Counted from the stretch's first letter, positions 1 through 12,345 are shown. The stretch: DNA of 64,000 bases from Inia geoffrensis (GCA_036417435.1 CM070903.1:58132001-58196000); one strand, 5' to 3'. Translations and numbers: made by a program. Notes: generated by a model from the sequence alone, not told the origin.

Positions 1-61
1 CACTACAATACTGCTATACATGTGTTTTACTGACCATATTTGTTTTCTAGACATGGTACCA

Positions 62-262
62 AGAACTTCCTATTATCTCATTTAATTTTTACAATAATCC
101 TATGAGATAGAAATTATCATGTACATTTTATTGATGAGGCACCTGATAATTCAGAGAGTTGAAATTAGTTGCCTAATGCCGTACAGCTAGAAGGTGTTGA
201 AGCTGCAATTCAGACCCAGGTCCATCTGACTCTGACAGATGTTTATAGCACTTTTGCCCTAG
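62..262 (-). repeat. MIR SINE fragment (ancient)
   Basis: The stretch reads as the reverse complement of a MIR core. It has a 'tctcatttaattttta' segment, then 'cctatgagatag', then a diverged gaaactgaggc-type block and an 'acagctag' block in the usual antisense MIR order. It is old and much diverged. The assignment rests on word order recognised by eye. Confidence 0.6.
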
Positions 263-337
263 TGCCTCCTATGTTTACATTCATTAAATCTCACTGGACT
301 GAACACAAAAGGAAATTTTTTAAAATAACCTAAACAA

Positions 338-755
338 AATTGGCCACCCAAAAATGTGTCTACATCTTAATTCCTGGAACCAGTGACTGTTAGCTTGCTT
401 TTTTTAAAAAAAGGTCTTTTCAGATATAATTAAATTAAGGATTTTGAAATGAAAAGATTATCCTGGATTATCCAGTGGATGCTAAATCCAATGACAAGTG
501 TCCTTATAAGAGATACACAGGGGATATTTGCTAGAGAGAAGAGGAAGAGGCAGTGTTACCAGGGAGGCAGAGATTGGAGTGATGCTGTCACAAGCTAAGG
601 AATGCCTAGAGTCACCAGGAGCTAGAGGAAGCAAGGAAAAGAATCTTCTCTCAAGGCTTTGGAGGAAGTGTGGCCCTGCCACACCTTGATTTTGGACTTC
701 TGGCTTTCAGACTGAGAAAATAATTCCTGTCTTAAGAAAAAAACAAAACAAAACA
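338..755 (+). repeat. MaLR/MLT1-like LTR fragment
   Basis: Shares a series of landmarks with the LTR-like element at 51378: an opening 'atgtgtctacatcttaatt', a 'gattatcctggatta' block, 'gtccttataagag', an internal 'cttgattttggacttctgg' block and an A-rich end. This order is typical of ancient non-autonomous ERVL-MaLR LTRs. Nothing coding is present. The subfamily was not determined. Confidence 0.55.
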
Positions 756-1685
756 AAACTGTGGGAAGCATCAAATTTAATAGTGAACATTTAGAAGCAT
801 GATCATTAGATGAAAAAAAGACAGAAATGCCTACTGTCATTATTTCTATTCAGCTTTGTTACCGGAAGTCCTAATTAATCCAAGAAAGCAACAGAAGTCA
901 GGAAAGAAAAGCCCAAAATGTCCTTGTTCGGAATCAACAGGGAAAAGATGTCACAGTAATCACAATTCATCATTCTTTATAGTGAGTTGGGAATCTGTGC
1001 CGCCTTTGCTCAAATTTGTCTGCAGCACTGGAATACCTAAGAACCCTGGGGAACACAGACCTTTTGCTTTTCCACTTTTTTTGGCTTCTCTTTTATATTC
1101 CCATGGTATGTTTTCCCCATCATTCATGTCACTCTGACTTCAGTTCCCCTGACTAGAAAAGATTATAAAGTTCTATGACCATTGGAACTGGCATTCTTCT
1201 GTTAAATTATTGTATTGGATGGACATAGGAATCATTGCTTTAATTTACTATGTCATTAGAGTAAATATAAGTACATTAAATCAACACTTCACATTTCTGA
1301 AAGTAATTTATTTTTAAAATGTAGTATGTTTATGACTTCAGATATTAAAGGCATATTTATATTCCCATTTTAATCAAATTATAGCACAGCAAATCTCTTC
1401 AGTAGTTAAGATGACCACAGAATAAATCTAAGTTCATAACTTGGCAATAATTAACTTAAGGAGTAGGAATTAAGTTTGGAATAATACTCAGAAACTGGAT
1501 GTTGAGCTGTTGAAGGCCATGTGTACTCAAACTTTGACTACGCTTACTCTTTTCCTTAAGTATAGAGAAGGAACTAGAATATGTATATGATACTTTGGGT
1601 GCTTCAGATATATCCAAGTATGTCCAGGTATCGCCATATTGTTCTGGAGTTTGGTAATTGGTAGAAACTAGATCTACCTCTGTGA
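756..1685. other. Unassigned AT-rich sequence, no gene seen
   Basis: No repeat or gene was recognised. A 93-codon open frame on the plus strand (856-1137) has no recognisable domain and lies in low-complexity-rich sequence, so it is not called. Confidence 0.5.
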
Positions 1686-1800
1686 TTAACTTTGTGGTCT
1701 TGGTCAACTCATTTCACTTATCTGGCCCTCAGTTTCCTCCCCCTATAAAATGATTAGATTGAATTAGGGTCTTCTCTCAAATGGTTTCCATTTCTGGCAT
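1686..1800 (+). repeat. MIR-like SINE fragment
   Basis: Contains 'gtggtcttggtcaactcatt', then 'cctcagtttcctcc' and 'ataaaatgattagattg'. This is the sense-strand MIR order: tRNA-unrelated core, then conserved core, then the 3' part. Confidence 0.6.
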
Positions 1801-1865
1801 TCCTTGAGTGTTTAGACACAAAATGATGATGTCTGCTATTCATCAAATAGGTTTTATGTATCTAT

Positions 1866-2090
1866 GATGATGCTAAATATTTTACCTGCATTATTTTATT
1901 AAATCATCATAGCACTTCTCTGAGGAAGAAGTAATAAGTGCAACTTTATAAATGAGGGAACAAAGGCATAGAGAGAGAAAATAACTGGACAAAGTCAGTT
2001 ACAAAATTACAAAGGCAGAATTTGAACCATGGTCATCTTGAGTCTAAAATCTTTGGTCTTTATCACTATGTTGTTCTATAAATATTCAGC
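1866..2090 (-). repeat. MIR SINE fragment
   Basis: Antisense MIR order: 'cattattttattaaatca', 'tttataaatgagggaacaaa', 'ggcatagagag', then 'ggcagaatttgaaccatgg'. It lies only about 65 bp from a sense MIR fragment, so these are two independent old insertions. Confidence 0.65.
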
Positions 2091-2354
2091 TTTAACTGTG
2101 CTGATTTAGTAAATGTAATTATCCCATTTATCCACTTATTCTAAAGTGTCCCATCCAGGTCTGTACCATCTCCCCAAAAGGCAATAACTTTAATAGTGTT
2201 GCCACAGCCAATGGTCAGTATTAATCTCCCCAGCCCAGACCAAAACAGAAGTGATGGCGACACACACATCCAAGCCTGAAAATGCCTATTTCCCTTTATA
2301 GTAGACCTAAATGTCACTATCATGCTATGCATATACCATCTAGCATACTATGCA

Positions 2355-2515
2355 ATGCATTTATTTACTGTGCTTATTGTTTATTATCTGTATGTCTTAT
2401 AAAATGTAAGTTTGACAGGGCAAAGTTATTTCCCTGTCTTGTTTACTGAATCCCTAGTACTCAGAAAAATACCTCGTACATAATAGATGCTCAGTAGATA
2501 TTTAATGAATAAAAG
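2355..2515 (+). repeat. L2-like LINE 3' end
   Basis: The end of this stretch ('taatagatgctcagtagata' followed by 'tttaatgaataaaagaa') resembles the 3' terminus of L2 elements, which end in a short NNTGAATG-type repeat rather than a long poly(A). Preceding words such as 'tttccctgtcttgtttactg' fit the same end. Confidence 0.55.
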
Positions 2516-3946
2516 AACAAATAATCAGGGGTAGATGTTTATATCAAAATTTATATGCATACATGACTGAATTAGAGTTACACATATGTTTGCTGTTTTA
2601 CAACAATGTAAGTAGTTTTCTTTCCAACAATTTTCAATAAATCCTGTCTTATTTGCAAGTCTTGAGTTAAATTGTAAAGACATAGAAATAAGTTCTGATG
2701 TCTAGGCTGTTGAACTTTTTTGATAATAGTCATCAAGACTCTCTGGGTAGATCATGCAAGCAGACCTCTTACATCAGAGTGTTTACTTAGGTATAAGGAT
2801 TGTCTTTTCTATCTGCTTGTTGTGTTGCACCTGGACCTCACGCAGTTTAAAAGTTATGATTAGTGGCTAAGCAGACTTAGAAATATCGCATTCAGATGAT
2901 TTACACTAATCACCTAATAACCATTTAATGCGTTTTTGTTGATTGATTCTAAATTGGAGTCAACTTATTTCAAATTATCTCTCTGCCAGTGAAGCTTCAT
3001 GTGCGATTCAGTACTACAGGTTTTCAGTTTCCCTATTTAGCCACAACATTGCCTATGATTCCTGTTATCTAATTAAATACACTTGAGCCAAAACAAATAC
3101 AGTCTTTGTTTTGCAGGCATAACCATGCTGCTTGTTGAGGCACAAAGAAAAAACTTCTTTAAATTGCAGCTGTTTTAGTTTGGAAACTAACGACAACCAA
3201 TGAAAAATAACCAGTATGAGTCACTGTCTTTACCATCAGCCTATACCTTCCTAGAGATTAAAATCTGTAATTTTCTTGTAAACTTTATTTTCCCACTTTA
3301 ATTTGGATTATTTCTGAGCATTTGATTTTTCCTTTACCAGAGGCTTGATATATAACCATGAAAACCCAATTAATGTTAGTTTAATTGTATGGATTGAGTT
3401 AAATTTTCTATAGCAAGTGTGTTTCTCTAACATAGATGAACACAGAGAAAGGAGACAGGAGATGGCTACATACTTAGGGACTTAAGAGGCACATGTAGAG
3501 TTGTGGTGTTGTGTAATGCCTATGGTTGGAGAAGCCCTTGCCACAAGGAGCCTGAGTTACTCTATGATCTCTTTATTTTTCATAAACCTTCACCAAGTAC
3601 ATTTGAAAAATAGACCATACTAGACAGTCTAAAATCTGCAGCCATTCTCATCACCAGGGCATGAAAGACATTTAGTTATGAGAAAAGGATACAACAAATT
3701 TCAACTCCATTTCTCTTGACTATTTTCAATAGGAATACCACCCCCAATGCTCTCATAAGTGATATAAAAAAGAAGGTAGAAAAGTACCTGTACCTGGTCT
3801 AATAAGACTTCTGGTGCCATCTTAGAAGCTGGATTCTATGTCTTTATTTGCTCTCCGTTTAGGCTCAAAGGCTTGACTTATTGCAAGTTTACCATTTTAG
3901 GGTTTTCTCATTGCCAGTAACTTCATTAGTAAGTCCCTTAAAAATT
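2516..3946. other. Unassigned sequence, no gene seen
   Basis: AT-rich sequence with no reading frame above 60 codons and no repeat I could name. Confidence 0.5.
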
Positions 3947-3963
3947 TTCTCTCTCACTCTCTG

Positions 3964-4027
<64 letters not shown>
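3947..4027. repeat. Compound (CT)n(CA)n microsatellite
   Basis: A polypyrimidine CT tract with CTGT interruptions runs directly into a pure CA tract of about 30 bp. Compound dinucleotide arrays like this are usually length-polymorphic. Confidence 0.95.
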
Positions 4028-4030
<3 letters not shown>

Positions 4031-4114
4031 TGTTGTGTTTATTCTTAAAGCACGGCTAACCCACCGAATACAGGGTAAAAAAACATGGTGTAAATACATC
4101 AAACATTGGACATA

Positions 4115-4314
4115 GGGCTTCCCTGGTGGCGCAGTGGTTGAGAGCCTGCCTGCCAATGCAGGGGACACAGGTTCGTGCCCTGGTCTGGGAAGATCCCACA
4201 TGCCGCAGAGGGGCTGGGCCCGTGAGCCATGGCCGCTGAGCCTGCGCGTCCGGAGCCTGTGCTCCGCAACGGGAGAGGCCACAACAGTGGGAGGCCCGCG
4301 TACCACAAAAAAAA
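4115..4314 (+). mobile_element. Short CHR-type tRNA-derived SINE
   Basis: The head carries a tRNA-like A box ('tggcgcagtgg') and B box ('ggttcgtgccc'), so pol III transcription would have been internal. A GC-rich body and a short A tail follow. It is bounded by a perfect 14-bp target-site duplication, 'aaacattggacata' (4101-4114 and 4315-4328). This marks L1-mediated insertion and little later change. CHR assignment is by recognition. Confidence 0.9.
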
Positions 4315-4349
4315 AAACATTGGACATAAAGAATTTCCAGCCATTCACT

Positions 4350-4707
4350 GTGGCTTCTCTGGTGGCGCAGTGGTTAAGAATCTGCCTGCCAATGCAGGGG
4401 ACATGGGTTCGAGCCCTGGCCCAGGAAGATCCCACATGCTGCGGAGCAGCTAAGCCCATGCACCACAACTACTGAGCCTGCGCTCTAGAGCCTGTGAGCC
4501 ACAACTACTGAGCCCGTGTGCCACAACTACTGAAGCCCTCCTGCCTAGAGCCCGTGCTCCACAACAAGAGAAGCCATCGCAATAAGAAGCCCGCACACCA
4601 GAAGGAAGAGTAGCCCCTGCTCACCACAACTAGAGAAAGCCCGTGCACAGCAAGAAAGAACCAACACGACCAAAAAAAATTTTTAATAAATAAATAAATT
4701 TATAAGA
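4350..4707 (+). mobile_element. Long CHR-type SINE with TAAA tail
   Basis: It shares the tRNA-like head with the short SINEs but continues into several degenerate 'ccacaactactgagcc' units. It ends in A-rich DNA with 'taaataaataaa'. The flanks are near-identical 18-20 bp duplications with one mismatch, around 'gaatttccagccattca' (4328-4347) and 'gaatctccagccattca' (4708-4728). The repeated internal units and diverged duplication suggest an older subfamily than its upstream neighbour. Confidence 0.85.
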
Positions 4708-4959
4708 AAAAGAATCTCCAGCCATTCATCACCATAAATTAGCAGCAAGCAACAATAACAACCAAAGCCACTTATTAAGCCCTTTATCCTGAGTTAAACC
4801 TTGCTGGCAAAGAGTTGAAACTTTATATGGAACTTTAATGAAATATGGAACAATAAAAATGTTATGCCCCAAATTGTGCTAATGTGTACTAAAAATAATG
4901 CTACAAGTCAAAATTAATTTTTGACCCCAACCAATTAATGCAGTATAGTAGCAAGAGGG

Positions 4960-5125
4960 TCTGAGCCAGCTGTACTAAATAAGGGCTGTGCCATCTTATG
5001 CAAAAATCTTTCTGAGTCTTGGTTTCCTCAAATGGAAAATGGAAATACTAAACCTACCTGTCAAGGTTATCGTAAAGAAAAAAATTTAAAGACCATAGAT
5101 GAGATGCAATAAATCCACCTAATGT
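4960..5125 (+). repeat. MIR-like SINE fragment
   Basis: Has 'gtcttggtttcctcaaatgg', then 'aaatggaaatactaaaccta' and 'cctgtcaaggttat', a sense-strand MIR order with heavy divergence. Confidence 0.55.
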
Positions 5126-7560
5126 TACTAATCAAATGAAATTTGAAGTAAAAAAATTCATATATTGTGAAATTGAGTAAATATAGGTAAATCATTCATA
5201 GAACTTAAATGCTTCCCAGTGGAACTTCATATAAAGGACTCCAATAAGCTCATCCTTCTGAGAACACTTTCTCATGCTGTTTTTTTTCTCACATACCTTT
5301 CCTCTCACACCACTATTTTCACATTGTATGGGCACAAGATCACCATTATCTGTGTTTTCTATAACTAGTCCTTCTAGTTACTATCACAAATAGTTTATGA
5401 CTGCGTGACTGGGAGACTCTCAAGACAAAATAGAGAACATTAATTGCAGGCTTACCATGTGTGAGACACCATCGTAAGAGCTTATTGTTTATATAGCACC
5501 TTTCATTATGTACCTCACATTCATAGACAAAGGTGGTTAAGAATGACACAAAAAAATTCCTTAGTCACTATGGTCTAGGTGAAACATAAGATCTCAATGT
5601 TATAACTGAAGACATGAGAGATGAAAAATGTGGAAAGATAGGATAGTTCCTCTGGTTAAAGAGACACGATCTGGCCACTTACAGAGATGTTTTCTCTAGA
5701 TCATGTGCCTGAGTACAGAGATGACCCTCAGCCATCATTATTGCCTTGCTAGCATGTGCCATGGAGTATTCAGTGAATATTAGCAAATGAAAAAATAAGT
5801 GAAGACTTATCATTAGATTCTGAAGGAAGGGTTATAGACTTACACTTGTACCAAAACAGAAGTTATACGTAGTCAGCAGGCATCAAAAATTTTTCCTGGG
5901 AATTCAAATGTTAAATACCCCAGGACTCATTCACCCTCTCTGCCTCTCTGCTTTTACATAGTCTGAAACAGGAATTGCACACAGTAGGTGTTGCATGAAA
6001 GTTCTCAGCTTCTCTGTATTTTTAGAAGGAAACAGAGAACAGCAAGGTGCAAAGACAAAATGTTTTTATTCGGGTTTTCTTAAGGGCTTATAGAAAGGCC
6101 ACATTCATTCGGAAGCAGTACAAGCTTCTAGAGATAATAGCTCATGTTACCATTAGGAAAAGCCATGTAAGAAAAATATATTAAGGAAAAGAAAAAAGTC
6201 CTGCCCATGGCAATCCTTTCAAAGTCTGATGACAGATGTCATAGTACTATTGGACTAGTGGAATATGCCATATTTTGAAGTGCTAAAAAAGAGGACTAGA
6301 ATTAGAAGTGAGTCACAGAGGTAGACTCATTATTTACATACTTAATCTGAGGATTTTCACTTGTAAAATAACATGTCAGCTTTTCCAATCACTAGGAAGC
6401 CCAGAGATTTTCTACTGAATAACTAAAACACATTTTTAGGTGCCCCAAATCACAGAAACCCTCCACAAAGAAAGGCATGAATACAACAGTAGAATTGTAA
6501 GCCCATGTTCACAGACTGAGCCCAAGTGATTTTGATTGGTCAGAATTAAAAAGCACAATCATTTCAGTCCTGCAAACCATGATGTCTCAGTGCTTGATGA
6601 TTTATCTAAATCAAGGGGGGTAACAGAAAAGAGAACTCTTTTTCAAGGAAGCATTTCCGGCATATCAGGAGCAGCCCCACAGGTCAGGTGTAAATTCCCA
6701 TAGTAGTTCTTGTTAAGGGATTATGCATGCTGCCTCATGAACTTAATTACATTTTAAAATACTACATGAAGGAAACATGATGGTGGGGAATTTTTGTACC
6801 TCTTACACAGAGTGTAGCATCTACAGCAGTTTGCTTCTTTGGTTTTCATCACAAGTTGCCACGGAAGGGGCCCCTCAGGTGGGGCCTTGGGGAGCCCCTG
6901 CCCTGCAGGATCCAAGAGGCAGCAACATTCACCCATGCCCTGGTGCCAACTCCCAATTCCCTAGTACCCTGGTTGTGATTCAGCCCCCAGAGACTCAGCT
7001 TAAAATGGGCAGACTCTGGTGTGATGTTAAAATCACTTCTGTCAAGTTTAATGAAGTTTAAAATCACTCCCTAAATTGTGAGAACCTAAGCTTCTCAGCA
7101 AAGACATGTAAGTCTTTTGCCTTTCCCTCAACCATGATTTTAAAAATCTAGAAGTAATTGTCTCCAAGAGTCTCAATTTTCAGCAAGGTCCTTCACAGTC
7201 CATGAGCTGATAGATGTAACACACAGACACATAGGAAGCAGTAGTTGGAGTGAAAAAAATTAGATTTTTTTCTAAATACTATATGGCATTTTTTTTTTTA
7301 AACTTTACTCCCTCCCTCAAACAAACCAAGTTTTAAAAAGTTAGCTGGTCATTTACTTGACAAACCATGTATGAAAGAAATTCTATGCCATGGAAAGTAG
7401 AGTCACTTAGTTGGAAGAAGTAGGAAGAACATGTAGATTGAATAAGTAGTTTGACTACTGTGTATACTGTATATGCACACACACACAAGCGTGTTTATAA
7501 CAAAATAAATAATATTCATAATATCATTTCTCATTTCTATGACTGATTGCATAGTCATAG
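5126..7560. other. Unassigned AT-rich sequence, no gene seen
   Basis: Open frames at 6754-7067 on both strands overlap one another across a moderately GC-rich patch (6850-6990). They carry no recognisable domain and look like chance. No repeat family was recognised. Confidence 0.45.
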
Positions 7561-7639
7561 GTTGTATTTATAACTACATTGTTCCACTATCCATTCCGTA
7601 TTCCCTTTGCCGTCAGCAAGCGTCAGAGTTGGTTATGGT

Positions 7640-7902
7640 TTTTTGCCTGTTGGGGTGACCAAAACCTTCCTTCCTGAAGGGTCTGGGTCACTAGCAGTCC
7701 TGCCTGAATTGGGTTGCTGTTGTTTCCAACTAATTTAATCACAGGTCGTGGTAGTAATAAAAGACCCCCGAAGGGTTCTGCTGTATATCAGACATACTCC
7801 TCCTTACCACAATTTTATAGTAGCAGCCCAGTTTTCCCTTGGTACTCAGGATCAATTATCCCAGCAAGGATAGTAATTCCCTTCTTTGCCTATTGATTCA
7901 GA
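7640..7902 (-). pseudogene. Decayed ERVL dUTPase domain
   Basis: On the minus strand one frame reads a glycine/isoleucine-rich 'AGIIDPEYQGKTGLLL' segment, which matches the substrate-binding motif region of trimeric dUTPases. The same frame continues past stops into 'GKEEYV' and a proline-rich strand. Three in-frame stop codons lie within about 50 codons, so the domain is dead. In ERVL elements this enzyme would have lowered dUTP during reverse transcription. The position at the 3' end of pol is what separates this element from MaLR and class I/II elements. Confidence 0.7.
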
Positions 7903-8049
7903 GACATGAAGAGCTCAAAGTGACCAGGTTGCTAGACCAGCAGAGAATAAGGCCATGGAAAAAAGAAACAAAAATTTTGCTTGGGGATCAGTTAGGGGAA
8001 TAGTGAGTGGAGCTCCTTCCATTACCCATCTTGATTCCTAATCCTGTGA

Positions 8050-8800
8050 ATCCTGTCTATACGGGGGAAAGAGTATCATACATTAGCCATCGATTTAGAG
8101 TAAACTTGCAAGGTATACCTAATAGCACTGAAACTGAGTCTTCAAAAGGTCATGCCATCACTTTACCATCTTCATACCGTCATTAAGCCAGCTGCTTCAG
8201 GATGCTGGGGAACATGGTAAGATCAGTGAATTCCATGAACATGGGCCCATTGCCACACTTTATGTGCTATGAAGTGAGTTCCTTGATCAGAAGCAGTGCT
8301 GTGTGGGTTACCATGATGGTGGATAAGGCATTCTGTAAGTGCACAGATGGTAATTTGGCAGAAGCATTGCATTCAAGGAAAGGAAATTTGTATGCAGAGT
8401 ACATGTCTCTTCCAGTAAGAACCAGGTGTTGTCCCTTCCATGATGGAAGAGGCTCAGTGTAATTCACATGCCCCCAACTGGGTGGCTGACCCCTCCAGGA
8501 AATAGTGCCATCAGGGACTCAGTTTTAATCTCTGCTGTTGGCAGACTGAGTATGCAACAGCAGCCATAGCCAGGTCAGTCTTAGTGAATGAAAGTCCATG
8601 TTGCTGAGCTAATGCATAGCCTCCATCCCTGCCACCATGGCCACTTTATTCATGAACCTGCTGGGTGATGACAGGAGTATCTAGGGAAAGAGCCTTGCTC
8701 GATGAGTCATGCTATCCACTTGATTAAAGTCCATCTCTGCTAAGGTCACTCTTTAGTGAACATTCACATGGGACAAAATGTCTTCGCTTTTTTTGCTCAT
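8050..8800 (-). pseudogene. Decayed ERVL integrase region
   Basis: Positions 8271-8294 on the minus strand read 'ASDQGTHF', the second catalytic aspartate motif of the DDE integrase core. About 25-40 codons further on is a remnant of the H-P-E/Q-x-x-G-L-x-E region, where the catalytic glutamate is no longer readable. Stops and frame changes break the rest. It would have inserted viral DNA into host chromosomes; it is now inactive. Confidence 0.65.
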
Positions 8801-9899
8801 TCAGGGAGGTCTGCTTGCATAATTCACCATAGACCTCCTTGTCACCAATTTCCCAATTATATTCCTTCTACATCCCTGACTATCCAGCCAAACCATTGAC
8901 AACAGCTTACTAAGCAGTATAGACTTGTACTTCTGGCCATATTTTCCTTCCAAACAAAATGAACAACAAAGTACACTGCTCAAAGCTCTGCCCACTGGGA
9001 GAATTTCACCTAACCACTGTCCTTCAGGGATGTCCCAGAAAGGAACTGTAGTGCCACAGCTGTTCACTTTCAGGTGGTGCCTGCATGTTGTATACAACCA
9101 CCTGTAAACCAGGCCCAAGTGTTCTCTTCCTCAGTTGACTTGTAGTAAGCAATTCCCCATCGGGCCATAGAACTGGGCTGGAACAGAAAGAGTAATGTAG
9201 CAGGAGTAGGTGCCACGGCACTTGGGCCACTTTCGCACGTTACTTCTTGTGCCTTCAGTGCCTGCTCAAGCCTAATCTTGTATATACTTCTTCCATTTGA
9301 CAATCCAGTGATGCGATGAACACCCAATTTTATGTTTAGTGGATCAGACAATACCCAGCTTATGATGGGAAGTTCAAGTCACATGTTAAGTTGGTGGTCC
9401 ATGGCTAAGTGTTCAGTCTCTAATAAGGCCCAGGAGCAAACCAAAAGCTGTTTCTCAAAAGGAGAGTAGTTATCTACCAAGGATAGCAAGGCTTTCCTCC
9501 AAAGTCTAAGGGTCTGAGCTGCGATGCATCTACAGAGACCTGCCAAAGGCTCCAAACAGCATCTCAGTATGCCAGTGACGCTTCAAGGACTATCAGAACT
9601 ATTGGATCCTTTGGCCAAGTGATAGAGCGGCTTGCATGACATCCAGGACCTGTTGCTGATCCTTCTCTTCTTTAGAGCCCACTCGACACTGGCAGCTTTT
9701 AGGGTCACTGGGTAAGTAGGCCAGAGTAGCACACCCAAATGAGGAATACGTTGCCTCCAAAATCCAAAGATGCCCACTTGGCATTGTGCCTTGATTATCA
9801 GTTTTACAAGGGGCTAAATGTAACAGCTTATCCGTCATGTTAAAAGAAATATTTCAACAGACCCCGCCCAACTGTATCCCCTAGATATTTCACTGAGGT

Positions 9900-10560
9900 G
9901 GAAGACCCTAGAATTCTGTTGGATTAATCTCCCACCCTCTGACACACAGATGACTTGCCAATATGCTAGAGTAGTTGCTACTTCTGCTCACAAGGTCCAG
10001 TTAGCATAACAATGTGGTGGATGATTATGTTGTCTTGTGAAAGGGAAAGATGATCAAGGTCTCTGGAAATTAAACTATGACATAGGATGGAGGGTTGATT
10101 CACTCTTAAGATAGGACAGTAAAGGTATATTGCTGGCCTTGCCAGCTGATAGCAAACTGCTCTGGTTGTCAGAACGTATTGGAAAAAAACACTGTCCAGA
10201 TCAGTAGCTGCATGTCAGGTACTAGGGGATGTTTTAATTTGCTCCAGCAAAGAAGTCACGTCAGCAGCTACAATTAGCTACAATTAAGAGTCATCATCCA
10301 GTTAAGTTTACAATAATCCACTGCCATTCTCCAAGATCCATTTGTTTTTCTAAACAGACCAAATAGATACGGTGGGAATCGCCACCCCTGGATATTTCAA
10401 GTCCTTGATGGTGGCACTAATCTTTTTGATGCCCTCGGGAATGCAGTATTGCTTTTGGTTTAATATTTTTTCCAAGTCCAGGCAGTTCTATTGACTTCCA
10501 CCTGACGTTTTCTATCATAAAAGCCCTTATTTCAAAGGTCAGGGAGCCAACGAGGAGGAC
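9900..10560 (-). pseudogene. Decayed ERVL reverse transcriptase region
   Basis: Around 10299-10347 the minus strand reads 'GSWRMAVDYCKLN', the well-conserved palm motif with the first catalytic aspartate. The active-site Y-x-D-D box expected about 90 codons later (near 10005-10030) has decayed to 'HHIVML', so both catalytic aspartates there are lost. A preceding stretch reading 'YCIPEGIKKI' and 'ISATIKDLKYPGVAIPTVS' fits the fingers region. Stops are frequent. Confidence 0.7.
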
Positions 10561-11110
10561 TCTGTCAGATGCTAAGTGTGTCTATTCCAATGATCTATTC
10601 TGGAACTTGGGAAATAAACATAAAATAGGTTCAGAGACCTACTGGACCCACTGTGAAACTGATCTGAGCTGGAATACTATTGATCACCCAATCTCTATTT
10701 GTTTTATAATTTAGCCACTCAGTTGATGAGGCTCTGCACTTGGTTTTCAGCAATTTCAGTGCTGTGGCTATAGGTTTCTTGCAGGACACACATAGCAACT
10801 TTCAGATCATTTATGTGGACTCTGAAATGGGAATTTGAAACTCTGAGCTCATCCTTTTCTTTGTCCAGTGCAGTTAGGAGCAACTATCCAATTTCATGAT
10901 ACTTCTCAATTTGACTAAAATGCTCTAAACTATCTAATAGATCACCACCCATAACTTTACCTTTTATAGGTGATATTTTCATCTCTATTGACACATCATG
11001 GCATGGACTGCCAGTTCTCAGTTTACCACTGGGAAAGTGCCTTTAAATATAAATCTAATTGAATTAGAGAACCACTTCCAGAAAAGCCATCCTTAAGATT
11101 CTGTTCCTCA

Positions 11111-12165
11111 TAAACCACTCTCAATACCAAAATCATTATTAGTCAGGATTTTACAGAGAAGAAACATCCAGTAGGAGATATATCTATATCTATAAAGTTA
11201 TTGCTGTATCATCTATATAAAGAAATATCATAATTCCTCCCTTTTTATTACATAAAAGAGGGAACAGCAAAGTAGTATACGGACAAGAGCTCCAACAAGA
11301 GTTTGAAAGTTTCCCACAGGTAAACAAGTAAATTCTTCTTTCAGAGAAAATGTGGCTAGTTATTGGTAATTGAGTGAGACTTCTACAATATCATTAATCA
11401 TCAATTACCAACAGCAAACACAAATAATGTAATGAAAATTTTTGTTTGTTTTGTCAATGTCTGTTTTTCTTTTACGTACCAGGCAGGGTTAGATGAGTGG
11501 CTATAAATAGTCAGATAATTAACATATCTCCATAGAAAAACTGGTAGAAGAAAGTGAAATATTTTTCTGCAAATAAAAAAAAATCTATAGGAAATTAAGC
11601 AGCAATGATAACACTTGCTTTTACTGATAATTAACATTTTAAAGTTTTTATTATATTCTTGGAACCATGCTAAGGACCAAATATTAAGATAATCATAGTT
11701 AATCCCAAAAGCAACTTCAATGCTAGGTTTTTGAAGGGCACTCAGACCTTGCTCAACTCAAAGGCTGAATTTATTCCTTCGTAAAAGTACTACATTTTAT
11801 TAGTTTAATGAGAACATGCATTTAAACTCTGTCTTGCTAGCTACATTTTTAAAATACCATAACTTATGTTGTAAAGCACACAGCATACAGTTATTTGGAT
11901 AGAGTTGTATTTTTAAGTATGTCAATTGTTAAAGCTTTAACAGTCTTTTAACCAACTTATCTAATTCTACCCAACCCATATAACCTGTACTCTTTTCTTT
12001 ATAACATTTATATCCAGGCCTGGCTTCACGGGTTTGCAATCTGTGCAGTCACATAGGACCCTAAGATTAACATGGTCTCTCACTTGGTTTATGCTCAGCT
12101 GTCGCTATCTTGAAATTCTTATTAATATTTGAACAAGAGCCCTGCATTTTCATTTTTCACTAGGT
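11111..12165. other. Unassigned AT-rich sequence
   Basis: At 11137-11205 there is a short stretch starting 'ttagtcaggattttacagag' that resembles the start of the LTR-like repeat at 55294 in the same orientation. It is too short to call. The rest has no gene or recognisable repeat. Confidence 0.4.
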
Positions 12166-12169
12166 ACCA

Positions 12170-12345
12170 CAAATTATATATCTGGTCCTACTTGTCTCCA
12201 TATGAAATTACCTTATTTACTCTACTACATGTTTATATTTTGTCTTCCCTTCTAGAATGTAATCTTTATAAGAGACTTTGTCTATCTTGTATACCAAAGT
12301 AAATAGTAAGTGCTCAAAAAATGTTTCTTGAATTTTGTACCTGGC
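12170..12345 (+). repeat. L2-like LINE 3' fragment
   Basis: 'cttctagaatgtaatcttta', 'gactttgtctatcttgtata' and 'agtaagtgctcaaaaaatgt' follow the order seen at L2 3' ends, with a closing TTGAATT. Confidence 0.5.

Larger units (their letters stand above)
7600..11110 (-). mobile_element. Fossil ERVL-type endogenous retrovirus, internal region without clear LTRs
   Basis: Read on the minus strand, this 3.5-kb block carries pol-like remnants in retroviral order: a gag-like or linker region (about 11100-10560), reverse transcriptase (10560-9900), RNase H (about 9400-8800), integrase (8800-8050) and dUTPase (7900-7640). A dUTPase downstream of integrase is characteristic of class III ERVL elements and is absent from MaLRs, which lack pol. 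Frames shift repeatedly and stops are common, so nothing can be made from it. No flanking LTR pair was recognised on either side, so the LTRs may be lost or too diverged. The call rests on motif order; the subfamily is not assigned. Confidence 0.75.

Noticed and set aside
4134..4475. Open frames of 70-176 codons at CHR SINE sites (also 19250, 20878, 23154, 33018, 50705, 53588, 59127)
   Set aside because: They arise from the GC-rich SINE body, recur in each copy on both strands and are not genes.
11137..11205. Short LTR-like start next to the ERVL fossil
   Set aside because: Orientation is opposite to the minus-strand fossil and the match is under 70 bp, so it is not taken as its LTR.
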